Positions 18,545-28,300 of a DNA stretch of 64,000 nucleotides are shown here, in pieces. The number at the start of each line of letters is the position of its first letter. Positions within the stretch are counted from its first letter, which is position 1. The stretch covers positions 186,001 to 250,000 of the forward strand of contig NZ_JAAXCU010000057.1 of the NCBI RefSeq assembly GCF_012911845.1, given 5' to 3'. The notes beneath the pieces are model-generated. The model saw only the letters and a list, made by a program, of their open reading frames with translations, did not search any database and was not told where the DNA came from. The position numbers and the translations under genes were made by a program. Origin of the DNA: Bacillus sp. RO2. Its GTDB lineage: Bacteria > Bacillota > Bacilli > Bacillales > Bacillaceae_I.

Positions 18545-20798
18545 AAAAATTCTGCTTGCGATGCTTATCGCCATTCTTCCGGTATCTGTATTCGCTGAAT
18601 CTTTAACATCAAAGGAAGAGCTAGAAGACATCGAAGTGGAAACAGAGCTCGGAGAAGAGACGCTCCGCTTTGATTCCAATCAGTTCACCCAGCCAGAGGG
18701 GGAAAACAAACCTCTGCCAGAAGGAAACCTTGAGGGTTTTACAAAGGTAACGGAGAACGACAAGCTTGTGCTATATGTGCAAGAAGCGTCACTGGCAATA
18801 AAAATTCAAAACAAAGATACGGGCTATATCTGGCATTCTGGTGTGGATAATGCGGAGAATTATCGCTTAAACAACACATGGACAGATATGGTGCAATCCG
18901 CCATCACCATTGATTACTTGGATCGACGCGGAAACATCAAAACGGAAAGCATACTGACAGAAGAAACGAAACCGAGCATTCAAATGAACGATGACGGCTT
19001 TACTGCAGAAATAGATTTCCGTGGTTCCAGCATTGAAATAGAGCTGAACGTGACACTTGAAGACGAAAACATTGTCATTGATGTGCCGAGTGAAGGTGTA
19101 CAAGATGGCACCTACAATAAGATAGTGGCCATGAAAGTCTATCCTTTCTTTGGTGCCGCACACATGGATGATATTACTGGCTATTTGTTCATACCGGACG
19201 GAAGCGGTGCACTTATGAGATTTGAAAAGAGTGCTTTCCGTTCTGATACGCCATTCATCGGTTCCATTTATGGAGAAGATGAAGGATTTACAAGACCGCA
19301 AAGCACAGAAGATGAATACACCTACCCTGCACAAAAGATTTCTGTTCCTGTATACGGTGCCGTACATGGTGTAAAACAAAATGCCTTCATCACATCCATT
19401 GAGGAAGGACAAAGCTATGGGCGGGTTCTTGCTTATCCGTCTGGTGCATCTACTGATTTCTTTTGGGTTACATCTGACTATCAATATCGATTTAATTATT
19501 TTCAGCCGACAAGTAAGAGCATGGGTGGGTTTAATGTCTACCAAGAAGAAAGAAACAATTTCAATATCAAACAGAAAGTCATGTTTTTATCTGACCAAGA
19601 AGCAGATTATGTCGGAATGGCGAACAGATATCAACAGCATTTAGAGGAAAAAGGCACACTTTCTAGCAACAAGGAAGACAAGGTAGATCTTCGCCTGGAG
19701 CTTTTAGGCGGGGAAACGAAAAAAGGATTGATTTGGAATTCCGTGCAGCAAATGACAGAGATTCGAGATATTCCTCGTTTTGTAGAAGAGCTAGAGCAAA
19801 ACGATGTCGATAATCTGCATGTGGTGTTAAGAGGCTGGACAAAAGGCGGACTGACGGGAACGCTCCCACAAAAGTTCCCGTTAGAGAAGAAGGTTGGTAG
19901 TAGAGGGGAGTTGGAGGAAACAATTCAAAAGTTAGAAGAAAAAGACATTCCTTTCTACCTGCACACAGACTTCACGACTGCTTTTGACGGCGCATCCGGC
20001 TTTTCAGGAAGCAAGGATGTTTCCAAAAAAATTAACGGCCAGCCGATGACGCAAAGTCAATTTGGCTATAGCAGTTATTATCTCAGTCCTGCGAAATCGC
20101 TTGAAATTGCCAAGAAAGATGCAGCGGATTTTAAGGGTCATAGCGTAGAAAATATAGCAGTTGAAACAACTGCAAGTAAACTATTCTCTGACTTTAATAA
20201 AGGCATGGCATCTTCAAGAGCAGAAATGATTGAATTGAATCAAGAACTGTTTGCTCACTATCAGGAGCAAGGTATTGACTTATCCCTATACCGTCCGAAT
20301 GACTATGCTTGGGGATATATGGACAAGTACTTGGATATGCCAATGTATTCCTCCAACTATATGTTTGTAACAGACACGGTACCGTTCTTACAAATTGTCT
20401 TGAAGGGATACACGCCGTATTATGCGACATTCTCCAACTTCTCTCATAATCCAACGGAAGAAGTGTTGAGAATGATCGAGTTTGGTGCTTATCCATCCTT
20501 TTATCTGACAAGAGAGTCGGCACAGCTATTAATGAAGACGCCTTCAAGAGGTTTGTATACGTCAGAGTTTGCTAGTTGGAAAGAGGAATTGATCAGTCAA
20601 TACCGTCAAGTGAAAGAAAGTCTTGGAAAAGTAGAGAATAGCTCGATTGTTGATCGGATTGTCCATCAAAAAGGGGTATCTGAAGTCGTCTATGAAAATG
20701 GTGTATCCATTATCGTTAACTACACGGATTCAGACGTTACCATTGACGGAACAACGGTCGCAGCTACGTCATTTAGCATAAAAAAAGGGGGGAACTAA
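18537..20798 (+). CDS. DUF5696 secreted protein, candidate glycoside hydrolase-like
   Basis: A 753-residue exported protein. The signal peptide is MFKKILLAMLIAILPVSVFA. About residues 60-330 are beta-rich (KLVLYVQEASLAIKIQNKDT, GYIWHSGVD, GYLFIPDGSGALMRFEK), like the beta-sandwich that precedes catalytic barrels in several glycoside hydrolase families. About 370-640 looks like a TIM barrel (VVLRGWTKGG, IPFYLHTDFTTAFD, LYRPNDYAWGYMDKYLDMPM, YMFVTDTVPFLQIVLKGY). I recognise the family as DUF5696, for which I know no demonstrated activity. The start is GTG with AGGAGGTGATT upstream. It overlaps the NHL/YIP1 gene by 8 bp and precedes the second permease pair by 2 bp, so the three parts are tightly coupled. 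Confidence 0.8.
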   Translation: MFKKILLAMLIAILPVSVFAESLTSKEELEDIEVETELGEETLRFDSNQFTQPEGENKPLPEGNLEGFTKVTENDKLVLYVQEASLAIKIQNKDTGYIWHSGVDNAENYRLNNTWTDMVQSAITIDYLDRRGNIKTESILTEETKPSIQMNDDGFTAEIDFRGSSIEIELNVTLEDENIVIDVPSEGVQDGTYNKIVAMKVYPFFGAAHMDDITGYLFIPDGSGALMRFEKSAFRSDTPFIGSIYGEDEGFTRPQSTEDEYTYPAQKISVPVYGAVHGVKQNAFITSIEEGQSYGRVLAYPSGASTDFFWVTSDYQYRFNYFQPTSKSMGGFNVYQEERNNFNIKQKVMFLSDQEADYVGMANRYQQHLEEKGTLSSNKEDKVDLRLELLGGETKKGLIWNSVQQMTEIRDIPRFVEELEQNDVDNLHVVLRGWTKGGLTGTLPQKFPLEKKVGSRGELEETIQKLEEKDIPFYLHTDFTTAFDGASGFSGSKDVSKKINGQPMTQSQFGYSSYYLSPAKSLEIAKKDAADFKGHSVENIAVETTASKLFSDFNKGMASSRAEMIELNQELFAHYQEQGIDLSLYRPNDYAWGYMDKYLDMPMYSSNYMFVTDTVPFLQIVLKGYTPYYATFSNFSHNPTEEVLRMIEFGAYPSFYLTRESAQLLMKTPSRGLYTSEFASWKEELISQYRQVKESLGKVENSSIVDRIVHQKGVSEVVYENGVSIIVNYTDSDVTIDGTTVAATSFSIKKGGN

Positions 20799-20800
20799 GC

Positions 20801-21664
20801 ATGAAGCAGCTATCCATGCGCTCGAAGAATACGCTAACAGGATTATTGTTCATCTCACCATGGATTCTTGGATTTCTCTTATTCACAGCTTATCCCCTCT
20901 TTTATTCTTTGTACTTAAGTTTTCAAAAAGTACGGATCACCACAGAGGGCATCCAAACAACCTTTGTAAAGTTTGATAACTTTAAAGATGCCTTTACAGT
21001 GGATGCATTGTTTACACAAAAGCTGTTGACGTTTGTGCAAGAACTTGTGTTATCTGTGCCGATTATCATTGTGTTTTCTTTAATCATTGCGATTCTGTTG
21101 AATCAGCCGATCCGTTTTCGTAATTTTTTCCGAATGATTTTCTTCCTGCCGGTTATCATTGCAAGCGGACCAGTTATCAATGAATTGATCTCGCAGGGAG
21201 TGACATCCATCCCGTCCATTAAGGACTATGCAATATTTGAAACGATGCTCTCTGCAGATTCCTTATTCAGCAGTGTGCTCCTGTATTTGATGGATAACCT
21301 GATCATCATTTTATGGTTTTCCGGAGTGCAGTTCTTAATTTTCCTGGCAGCCTTGCAAAAAATAGATACACAAGTCTATGAAGCTGCCAAAATCGATGGG
21401 GCGTCCAACTGGGAATGCTTCTGGAAGGTGACATTGCCAAGTATTTTCCCAATGATCGTTGTTAACACGGTTTATACCATTGTGACATTCTCGATTTTCT
21501 CGTTAAATCCAGTTATTGAGCATATCCAAACGAATATGTTTCAAATCAATACAGGCTTTGGCTATGCCTCAGCCCTATCATGGATCTACTTCCTATTGAT
21601 TGCGGTTGCACTGGGTATATCAGTAGCGCTGTTAACTGTTAGAGGAAGAAAAAATTATGCTTAA
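20801..21664 (+). CDS. Sugar ABC transporter permease, first subunit (pair 2)
   Basis: A 287-residue MalF-type permease. It opens with GLLFISPWILGFLLFTAYPL, has six membrane helices, and has the EAA loop VYEAAKIDGASNWECFWKV followed by TLPSIFP. The start follows the DUF5696 stop by 2 bp with AAAGGGGGG upstream. With the next gene it makes a second complete permease heterodimer in the same locus. It lacks the extra N-terminal helices of enteric MalF. Confidence 0.92.
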   Translation: MKQLSMRSKNTLTGLLFISPWILGFLLFTAYPLFYSLYLSFQKVRITTEGIQTTFVKFDNFKDAFTVDALFTQKLLTFVQELVLSVPIIIVFSLIIAILLNQPIRFRNFFRMIFFLPVIIASGPVINELISQGVTSIPSIKDYAIFETMLSADSLFSSVLLYLMDNLIIILWFSGVQFLIFLAALQKIDTQVYEAAKIDGASNWECFWKVTLPSIFPMIVVNTVYTIVTFSIFSLNPVIEHIQTNMFQINTGFGYASALSWIYFLLIAVALGISVALLTVRGRKNYA

Positions 21665-21678
21665 AGGAGGCCGTTATC

Positions 21679-22638
21679 ATGGCAAGCGAATCGCTGACTA
21701 ACCGCAAACCAAAAGGGACAGGCATCGTGACCAGGTTGAAAAAGCTCGCTTTCGGAATGAAAGGGAACGACGGCTTTCTCTATAAGCTATTCATTTACGG
21801 CTTGTTGATCGGAATTGGCTTTGTATACTTATTCCCGTTGCTATATATGATTTCTTATAGTTTAAAAAGTTTGGAAGATATCTTAAATCCACTAGTAAAC
21901 TGGATCCCGACTCAACTTTACCTGGATAACTATCAATCTGCCTATGCAGTATTGAAATTCCTTCCTACTTTAGTGGAATCTTTATATGTAACGGCCATAC
22001 CGGCTATTGTACAAACGGCAGTATGTGCGGTGGTTGGGTATGGGTTTGCACGCTTTGCCTTTCCATTCAAACGAACCATGTTTGTACTGGTATTGGCGAC
22101 GTTCATCATTCCTCCTCAAGTAACGGTCATCCCTCGTTATGTATTTTTTAACGAGATTGGAATTCTGGGAAGCATTCAGGCTTTCTTATTCCCTGCCTTA
22201 CTTGGACAAGGAATCAACAGTGCGATCTTCATATTGATTTTTTATCAATTCTTTAAAATGATGCCAAAAGCACTCGAGGAAGCAGCTCAGCTTGATGGCG
22301 CAGGATATTTACGTATTTTCTTGACGCTAGCGCTTCCAATGGCTGCACCTGCCATCATCATTTCATTCTTGTTCTCCTTCGTTTGGTACTGGAATGAAAC
22401 ATATTTGGCAGCGATCTATTTTGGTAACTCGTTAACAACCTTACCACTTGAGCTCCAAAAATTTGTAGCTACTTATCAACAAATGTACCCGCAGAGTGGT
22501 GGGGAAGCATCTGAAATCAATGAAGGCATTAATATGGCAGGTACGGTCATGACCATTTTGCCAATGCTTGTTGTATATGCCATTACGCAACGATGGTTTG
22601 TCGAAGGTGTAGATCGTTCTGGTATTGCGGGTGAATAA
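21679..22638 (+). CDS. Carbohydrate ABC transporter permease, second subunit (pair 2)
   Basis: A 319-residue MalG-type permease. There is an N-terminal cytoplasmic extension of about 35 residues, then six helices with MISYSLKSLEDILNP after the first and the EAA loop ALEEAAQLDGAGYLRIF followed by LALPMAAP. AAAGGAGG precedes the ATG. It is the last gene of the import part of the locus. The next gene, GH3, has its own promoter and two operators. Confidence 0.92.
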   Translation: MASESLTNRKPKGTGIVTRLKKLAFGMKGNDGFLYKLFIYGLLIGIGFVYLFPLLYMISYSLKSLEDILNPLVNWIPTQLYLDNYQSAYAVLKFLPTLVESLYVTAIPAIVQTAVCAVVGYGFARFAFPFKRTMFVLVLATFIIPPQVTVIPRYVFFNEIGILGSIQAFLFPALLGQGINSAIFILIFYQFFKMMPKALEEAAQLDGAGYLRIFLTLALPMAAPAIIISFLFSFVWYWNETYLAAIYFGNSLTTLPLELQKFVATYQQMYPQSGGEASEINEGINMAGTVMTILPMLVVYAITQRWFVEGVDRSGIAGE

Positions 22639-22681
22639 AGGAATAAAGAGTGCCGTTATGGGCCCTTTATCGAAATAAATA

Positions 22682-22758
22682 GAAACGTTTCGAAAAGAGC
22701 GGTTTATTTTATTGCAAAAACTCTTATATTTATTCATTATTTTTTGTGAAAACGTTTC
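22682..22758 (+). promoter_or_regulatory. GH3 promoter flanked by two operators
   Basis: A GAAACGTTTC palindrome lies at 22682-22691 and a one-mismatch copy AAAACGTTTC at 22749-22758. Between them, TTGCAA (22712-22717) and CATTAT (22735-22740) are spaced 17 bp as a plausible promoter. The operator centres are 67 bp apart. Paired operators around a promoter suit repression by a LacI-family protein, possibly with a small DNA loop. Confidence 0.6.
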
Positions 22759-22793
22759 GTATTCATGTTATGTGATTGGGGAGGTAATTAAGG

Positions 22794-24953
22794 ATGGCTA
22801 AAAACATGGAAAATCTTTTAGAACAAATGACATTAGAGGAAAAAATAGCCCAGCTCATGCAACTGGCGACATTCTTCTATAAAGGTGCAGCAGGGGATGG
22901 AGAAATTACCGGTCCCCTTGAAGATATGGGAATCTCCAATGACGTGGTGCAAAACAGTGGCTCCGTGCTTGGGGCATCAGGGGCATGGGAAGTTGCCAGT
23001 ATTCAAAGAGAGCATCTTGCAGAGAATCGTTTAGGAATTCCTCTACTGATGATGGCGGATATTGTCCACGGATTTAAAACCATCTTTCCTGTACCTCTTG
23101 CCATTGGTTGCTCATGGGATACAAAACTTGCGGAAAAGAGTGCAGAAATTGCGGCAAAGGAAGCCTCTGTTTCAGGTGTTCATGTCACATTTGCTCCGAT
23201 GGTCGACTTAGTTAGAGACCCAAGATGGGGACGAGTGATGGAATCAACAGGGGAAGATCCTTATTTGAACAGTGTCTTTGCCAAGGCCTTTGTCCGAGGT
23301 TTCCAAGGAGAAGACTTGACCAATGACACTCACCGTGTTGCCGCTTGCGTAAAGCACTTCGCAGCATACGGTGCACCAGAAGGAGGCCGCGATTATAATA
23401 CAGTCAACATGTCGGAAAGACAGCTTCGTGAGTCTTACTTGCCTGCCTACAAAGCGGCACTTGATGAAGGCTGCGAGATGGTCATGACCGCCTTTAACAC
23501 GGTCGACGGCATTCCTGCATCCGGAAACAAAAAGCTGATGAGAGATCTGTTACGCGAGGAGTGGGGCTTTGAAGGTGTCATGATCTCCGACTGGGGTGCA
23601 GTGAAAGAACTGATTCCACATGGTGTTGCAGAGGACGAACGGGAAGCAGCGCTAAAAGGTCTTGAGGCAGGGGTAGACATTGAAATGATGACAGCCTGTT
23701 ACGCGAAGAATCTTCAGGACCTTGTAGAAAGCGGCGAGCTATCGGAAGCACTGATTGATGAATCGGTCTTACGTATTTTAAATTTAAAAAACAAACTTGG
23801 ACTTTTTGAAAATCCCTACCGGGGCACGAGCGAGGAACTAGAAAAAGAGGTCATCATGTCATCGGAGCACCGTCAAGTGGCAAAAGAACTTGCCATCAAA
23901 TCTAGTGTTCTTTTAAAAAATGTTCAGGTTCTACCGTTGAATAAAGAGCAGAAAATCGCACTGATCGGCCCATTTGCGAAAAATGGAGATGTGCTTGGAC
24001 CATGGTCTTGGCAAGGTTCAAAGGAAGCGGCAGTAAAAGTATATGACGGACTGCTTGCAAAAACATCTGAAGCTAATCTTTTGGTGGCACAAGGATCTGA
24101 CATTGAAACAATCACAGAAGAGCAACTCACAGAAGCTATAGAGACAGCTAAAGGAGCAGATGTCATTGTCTTGGCACTTGGGGAAGCATCCGAGATGAGC
24201 GGAGAAGGTGGCTGCCGAGCAGATATCCGCCTGCCAGAAGCACAATTAAAGCTTGTAGCGAAAATAAGGGAGCTTGGAAAACCTGTTGTGACGGTTCTTT
24301 TCAACGGTCGACCTTTAGATTTACATGGTGTAATTGAGCATTCGGATGCGGTTCTGGAAGCATGGTATCCGGGAACGGAAGCTGGATCAGCCATTGCAGA
24401 CTTGTTGTTTGGAGAGGCAAATCCTTCCGGACGACTAACGATGTCATTCCCTTTCTCGGTGGGACAGGTTCCCGTCTATTATAACTGCTTCAACACGGGA
24501 CGCCCACAAGGTGAAAACAAACAGGAGCGCTATGTCACACATTATCTTGATATTCCAAATGAGCCTTTATTGCCATTCGGGTTCGGATTAAGCTATACAA
24601 CCTTTGAATACAGCGATATGAATCTATCAGCCGATAGTTTAACAGATGACTCCAGCATCGATATGAGGATCAACGTGACGAACACAGGTGAACGTGCCGG
24701 TGAAGAAACGGTTCAGTTCTATATCCGTGACCTCTCAGGAGAAATCGTCCGCCCGATTAAAGAACTAAAAGGCTATGAAAAAGTATGGCTAGAGCCTGGT
24801 GAAACAAAACAAGTCACCTTTACCATCACAGAAGATCAGCTCCGATACTACCATTCGGACCTGACCTTCCAAAGCGACAAAGGAAAATTCCACGCCATGG
24901 TCGGCCCGAACAGCAACGAACTGACGATAAAAGAGTTCACTTTAAACAAGTAG
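22794..24953 (+). CDS. GH3 beta-glucosidase (BglX-like)
   Basis: A 719-residue glycoside hydrolase family 3 enzyme without signal peptide, hence cytoplasmic. The N-terminal barrel has KHFAAYGAPEGGRDYN and the nucleophile in GVMISDWGAVKE (Asp 266). The alpha/beta sandwich follows with SSVLLKN and LALGEASEMSGEGGCRADI, and a C-terminal fibronectin-III-like domain has FGFGLSYTTFEYS and RPIKELKGYEKV. It would release glucose from imported beta-gluco-oligosaccharides. In Listeria innocua a GH3 enzyme beside a GH94 1,2-beta-oligoglucan phosphorylase prefers sophorose; the same pairing here makes that a good but unproven guess. It has its own promoter with two operators and precedes the GH94 gene by 400 bp holding two repeat copies. 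Confidence 0.92.
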   Translation: MAKNMENLLEQMTLEEKIAQLMQLATFFYKGAAGDGEITGPLEDMGISNDVVQNSGSVLGASGAWEVASIQREHLAENRLGIPLLMMADIVHGFKTIFPVPLAIGCSWDTKLAEKSAEIAAKEASVSGVHVTFAPMVDLVRDPRWGRVMESTGEDPYLNSVFAKAFVRGFQGEDLTNDTHRVAACVKHFAAYGAPEGGRDYNTVNMSERQLRESYLPAYKAALDEGCEMVMTAFNTVDGIPASGNKKLMRDLLREEWGFEGVMISDWGAVKELIPHGVAEDEREAALKGLEAGVDIEMMTACYAKNLQDLVESGELSEALIDESVLRILNLKNKLGLFENPYRGTSEELEKEVIMSSEHRQVAKELAIKSSVLLKNVQVLPLNKEQKIALIGPFAKNGDVLGPWSWQGSKEAAVKVYDGLLAKTSEANLLVAQGSDIETITEEQLTEAIETAKGADVIVLALGEASEMSGEGGCRADIRLPEAQLKLVAKIRELGKPVVTVLFNGRPLDLHGVIEHSDAVLEAWYPGTEAGSAIADLLFGEANPSGRLTMSFPFSVGQVPVYYNCFNTGRPQGENKQERYVTHYLDIPNEPLLPFGFGLSYTTFEYSDMNLSADSLTDDSSIDMRINVTNTGERAGEETVQFYIRDLSGEIVRPIKELKGYEKVWLEPGETKQVTFTITEDQLRYYHSDLTFQSDKGKFHAMVGPNSNELTIKEFTLNK

Positions 24954-24974
24954 TCTTTAACGCAAGTGCAATAT

Positions 24975-25048
24975 CAGCAAATGATTGGAGAAAAAGGCGA
25001 AGACTCCCGAGGGTGAAAGCGGTAGGTGGAGACCCCGAAGGAGTAGCA
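24975..25048 (+). repeat. Dispersed element, copy 4 (truncated)
   Basis: Only the left half is present: ATGATTGGAGAAAAAGGCG, GACTCC, a GGTGAAAGCGGTAGGTGGAG segment and GACCCCG. The right half with its complementary end is missing. A full copy follows 42 bp later, which suggests a damaged tandem pair. Confidence 0.7.
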
Positions 25049-25089
25049 AAGTCACAGAAAAACTGAAATCTCATGTACTTAATGATTTC

Positions 25090-25230
25090 TAGCTGTTGAT
25101 TGGAGAAAAAGGCGAAGACTCCTGAGGGAGATAGCGCTAGATGGAGACCCCACAGGCGTAGCCGAGGAGGCTCCAGCAGCGCCCCTAGGAAAGCGCAGCC
25201 TTTTGCGGAAATCAACAGCGGTGTCTAAAC
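25090..25230 (+). repeat. Dispersed 135-bp element, copy 5
   Basis: The copy has left end TAGCTGTTGATTGGAG and right end GCGGAAATCAACAGCGGTG. It lies in the 400-bp gap between the GH3 and GH94 genes. Downstream, 25231-25353 shows nothing except the GH94 ribosome binding site. Confidence 0.85.
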
Positions 25231-25353
25231 AACACCTTAAATCCAGTGACTTTTCTAGTGGCTTTGGCAAAGGTGAGGAAGCGGAAAGCGAACCCTTTTT
25301 CCAAGATCATCTGCGTCCGTATAAGCAACAACCATTAAAGGAGGACATTAATC

Positions 25354-28300
25354 ATGCAAACAACAGCGAATCAAAAGATTAATATAGAAGCCGGAAATGT
25401 TCGCTTTACTTTCCTAAACAGCGGGGACCTCTTCGAAGCTACACACAAAGAAATTATGATTAACCAATGGATGTCCAACCCAATCGACGGTGCACTGAAT
25501 AATCTATACCTTCGCGTTCACAGCGAAAACGGGATCCAAGCCTATCCATTACTAGGCGTAAAATCAACCAGCCACACAAGCCATTCCCAAAACGAAATCA
25601 AATGGAAAGGAACAGTTGCTGACATCGACTATTCTGTAAACTTCCGACTATCTGATAAAGGTATCTGGTTCTGGGATGTAAACGTAAATGGCGCCGGTCA
25701 AACAGTCGATATCGTTTACGGGCAAGACGTTGGAATCGGAAGCAAAGGATTTGTTCGTACAAATGAATCCTACCTCTCCCAATACATTGATCACACCGTA
25801 TTTGAAGACGAGCAGAATGGCTATGTTGTCTGCTCCCGTCAGAACCAGCCACAGCCGGGAGGTTTCCCATACCTGCAGCAAGGCTCCCTAACAAAAGCAG
25901 TGGGCTATTCAACAGATGGCTTCCAATTCTTTGGTCTTTCTTACAAAGAAACAAACGAGCCGGAAGTGCTGACAGAAGAAACACTTGCCAATGAAATCTA
26001 TCAATATGAATTTGCTTTTACAGGGCTTCAATCTGAAAAGGTTGTGCTTGATGGACAAGAAAGTTTTGTATTTTATGGCCTGTTCCAAGAAAATCATAAG
26101 GAAGCTGTAACAGAGCTTGAGTTTTCTGAGGAGGTAGCACAAGCTTGGGAGGAAGTAAAAGGGCGAGCTTCTGATTCTTCTGAGGAGTTAGAGAAAGTTA
26201 CGGCCAAAGCCAACCTATCCGGTGTGCTTTCCGGTGCTTCTTTTACAAAAGAGGAACTAGATAAGTATTTCCCTGTTCGCAAGCAAGAAGAATGGGACGG
26301 AGATACGTTGCTATCTTTCTTCACCGATACGTATGAGCATATCGTGTTAAAGGAAAAAGAGCTTGTCGTGGAACGTCCGCACGGTCATATTATCATGTCA
26401 GGCAATAATGACAAAATGACGGAAAACATTATCACTTCCACTTCTTATATGTATGGAATCTTCAACTCACAGCTTGTCGTTGGCAACACGTCCTTTCATA
26501 AAATGATGACAAATTCTCGTAATGCATTGAATGTTATGAAAACTTCCGGACAACGAATCTATGTGGAAGTGGAAGGAAAGTACAAGCTATTAACGATGCC
26601 TACTTTATTCGAAATTGGCTTTAACTATGCTCGCTGGTATTACAAAACGGCGGACGATGTGATTGTGGTAACAAACTATACGGTAGTAGATTCTCCTGAC
26701 ATTCAGTTAGAGGTAACGTCTGAAAACGGTAAAAACTATCGCTACCTTGTTACGAACCAAATCTCCATGAACAACAATGAGTTGGTTGTTTCTTATGAGA
26801 TGAAACAGGAAGGTAAGGTGCTGACGTTCACAGCTGTGGAAGGTTCTGATAGCAAGCATGTTTACCCTGACCTGGCTTATAAACTGACTGTCAATGGTGC
26901 TGACTTTACTGTTAGCGACGAAACAAAGCTTGCAGAAGGTGTCGTTCCAGGATCTGCTTCCCTAGTCGTATTGGAAACAGAAGCAACAGCCAACTGGACA
27001 ATGACCGTTCAAGGGTTGTTACATGGTGAAGAGAGAGAATTAGTGACCGGTGATTTCTCCACAGAAGTGGAGCGTTACCGTGCATTTTTTGAAAAAGTAA
27101 TGAACGGTTTCAAGTTGTCATTAGGTGGCGAAAGCAAGGAAGAGCTAGAAAAAATGAATGCCACTGCCTGGTGGTACACACACAACATGCTTGTACACTA
27201 CTCTGTGCCACATGGTTTGGAGCAGTACGGTGGAGCGGCATGGGGAACGCGTGATGTTTGCCAAGGGCCTACGGAATACTTCATGGCTACGCAAAACTAC
27301 GAAAGCGTGAAGGAAATCATCAAAAAAGTTTACACTCATCAATATGAGGATACCGGGAACTGGCCGCAATGGTTCATGTTCGATAAATACAACCGAATTC
27401 AAAGTGAAGAGAGCCATGGAGACATCATTGTTTGGCCATTGAAAGTATTAAGTGATTATCTGACTATCACAAAGGACTACTCTATTTTAGAAGAAAAAAT
27501 TCCTTATACTGTTCGTGGTGCTTTCCATTTAACAGAAGAAAAGGCTACTGTGTTAGAACATGCGAAAAAAGAAATTCAATATATTAAGGATCACTTCCTT
27601 CATGATACATTCCTTTCTTCCTATGGGGACGGGGACTGGGATGACACGCTGCAGCCAGCTAATGCACAGTTGAAGCAATATATGGTATCAAGCTGGACCG
27701 TTTCCTTGACATACCAGGTGTTGAACACTCTTTCCAAAGCACTTGTGGAAGTATTAACAGAAGAAGCAGAAGAATTGAAGGCATTGGCAAAAGGAATTGA
27801 AATAGACTTTAACAAATACATGCTTGCATCTGATGTGATTCCTGGTTTCGTCTTTATGGAAGATCAGGACAAGCCGGAACTAATGGTACACCCAGAAGAT
27901 ACGAAAACAGGGATTCATTATCGTTTGCTGCCAATGACTCGTAGCATGATCAGTGAACTATTAACACCAGAACAAGCGAAATCACACTTTGAACTTATTA
28001 AAAAAGAGTTGTACTGCCCAGACGGCGTGCGCCTTATGAACCGCCCGGCAAACTATGCAGGTGGTGTCAGCACCCACTTTAAGCGTGCAGAACAAGCGGC
28101 AAACTTTGGCCGTGAAATCGGACTTCAATATGTGCACGCACATATCCGCTACGTGGAAGCGATGGCCAAGCTTGGGAAGACAGATGAAGTGTGGAGAGGT
28201 TTAAATACCATCAATCCAATCAATATCCAAAAGGCAGTGCCGAACGCTGAACGCCGTCAAAGCAACGCCTACTTCAGCTCTTCTGACGGACAGTTCAACA

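Noticed and set aside
10003-22638. Missing ATPase interpreted as a broken importer
   Set aside because: Many Bacillus sugar importers lack a dedicated ATPase and use a shared MsmX-type one; both permease pairs keep intact EAA loops.
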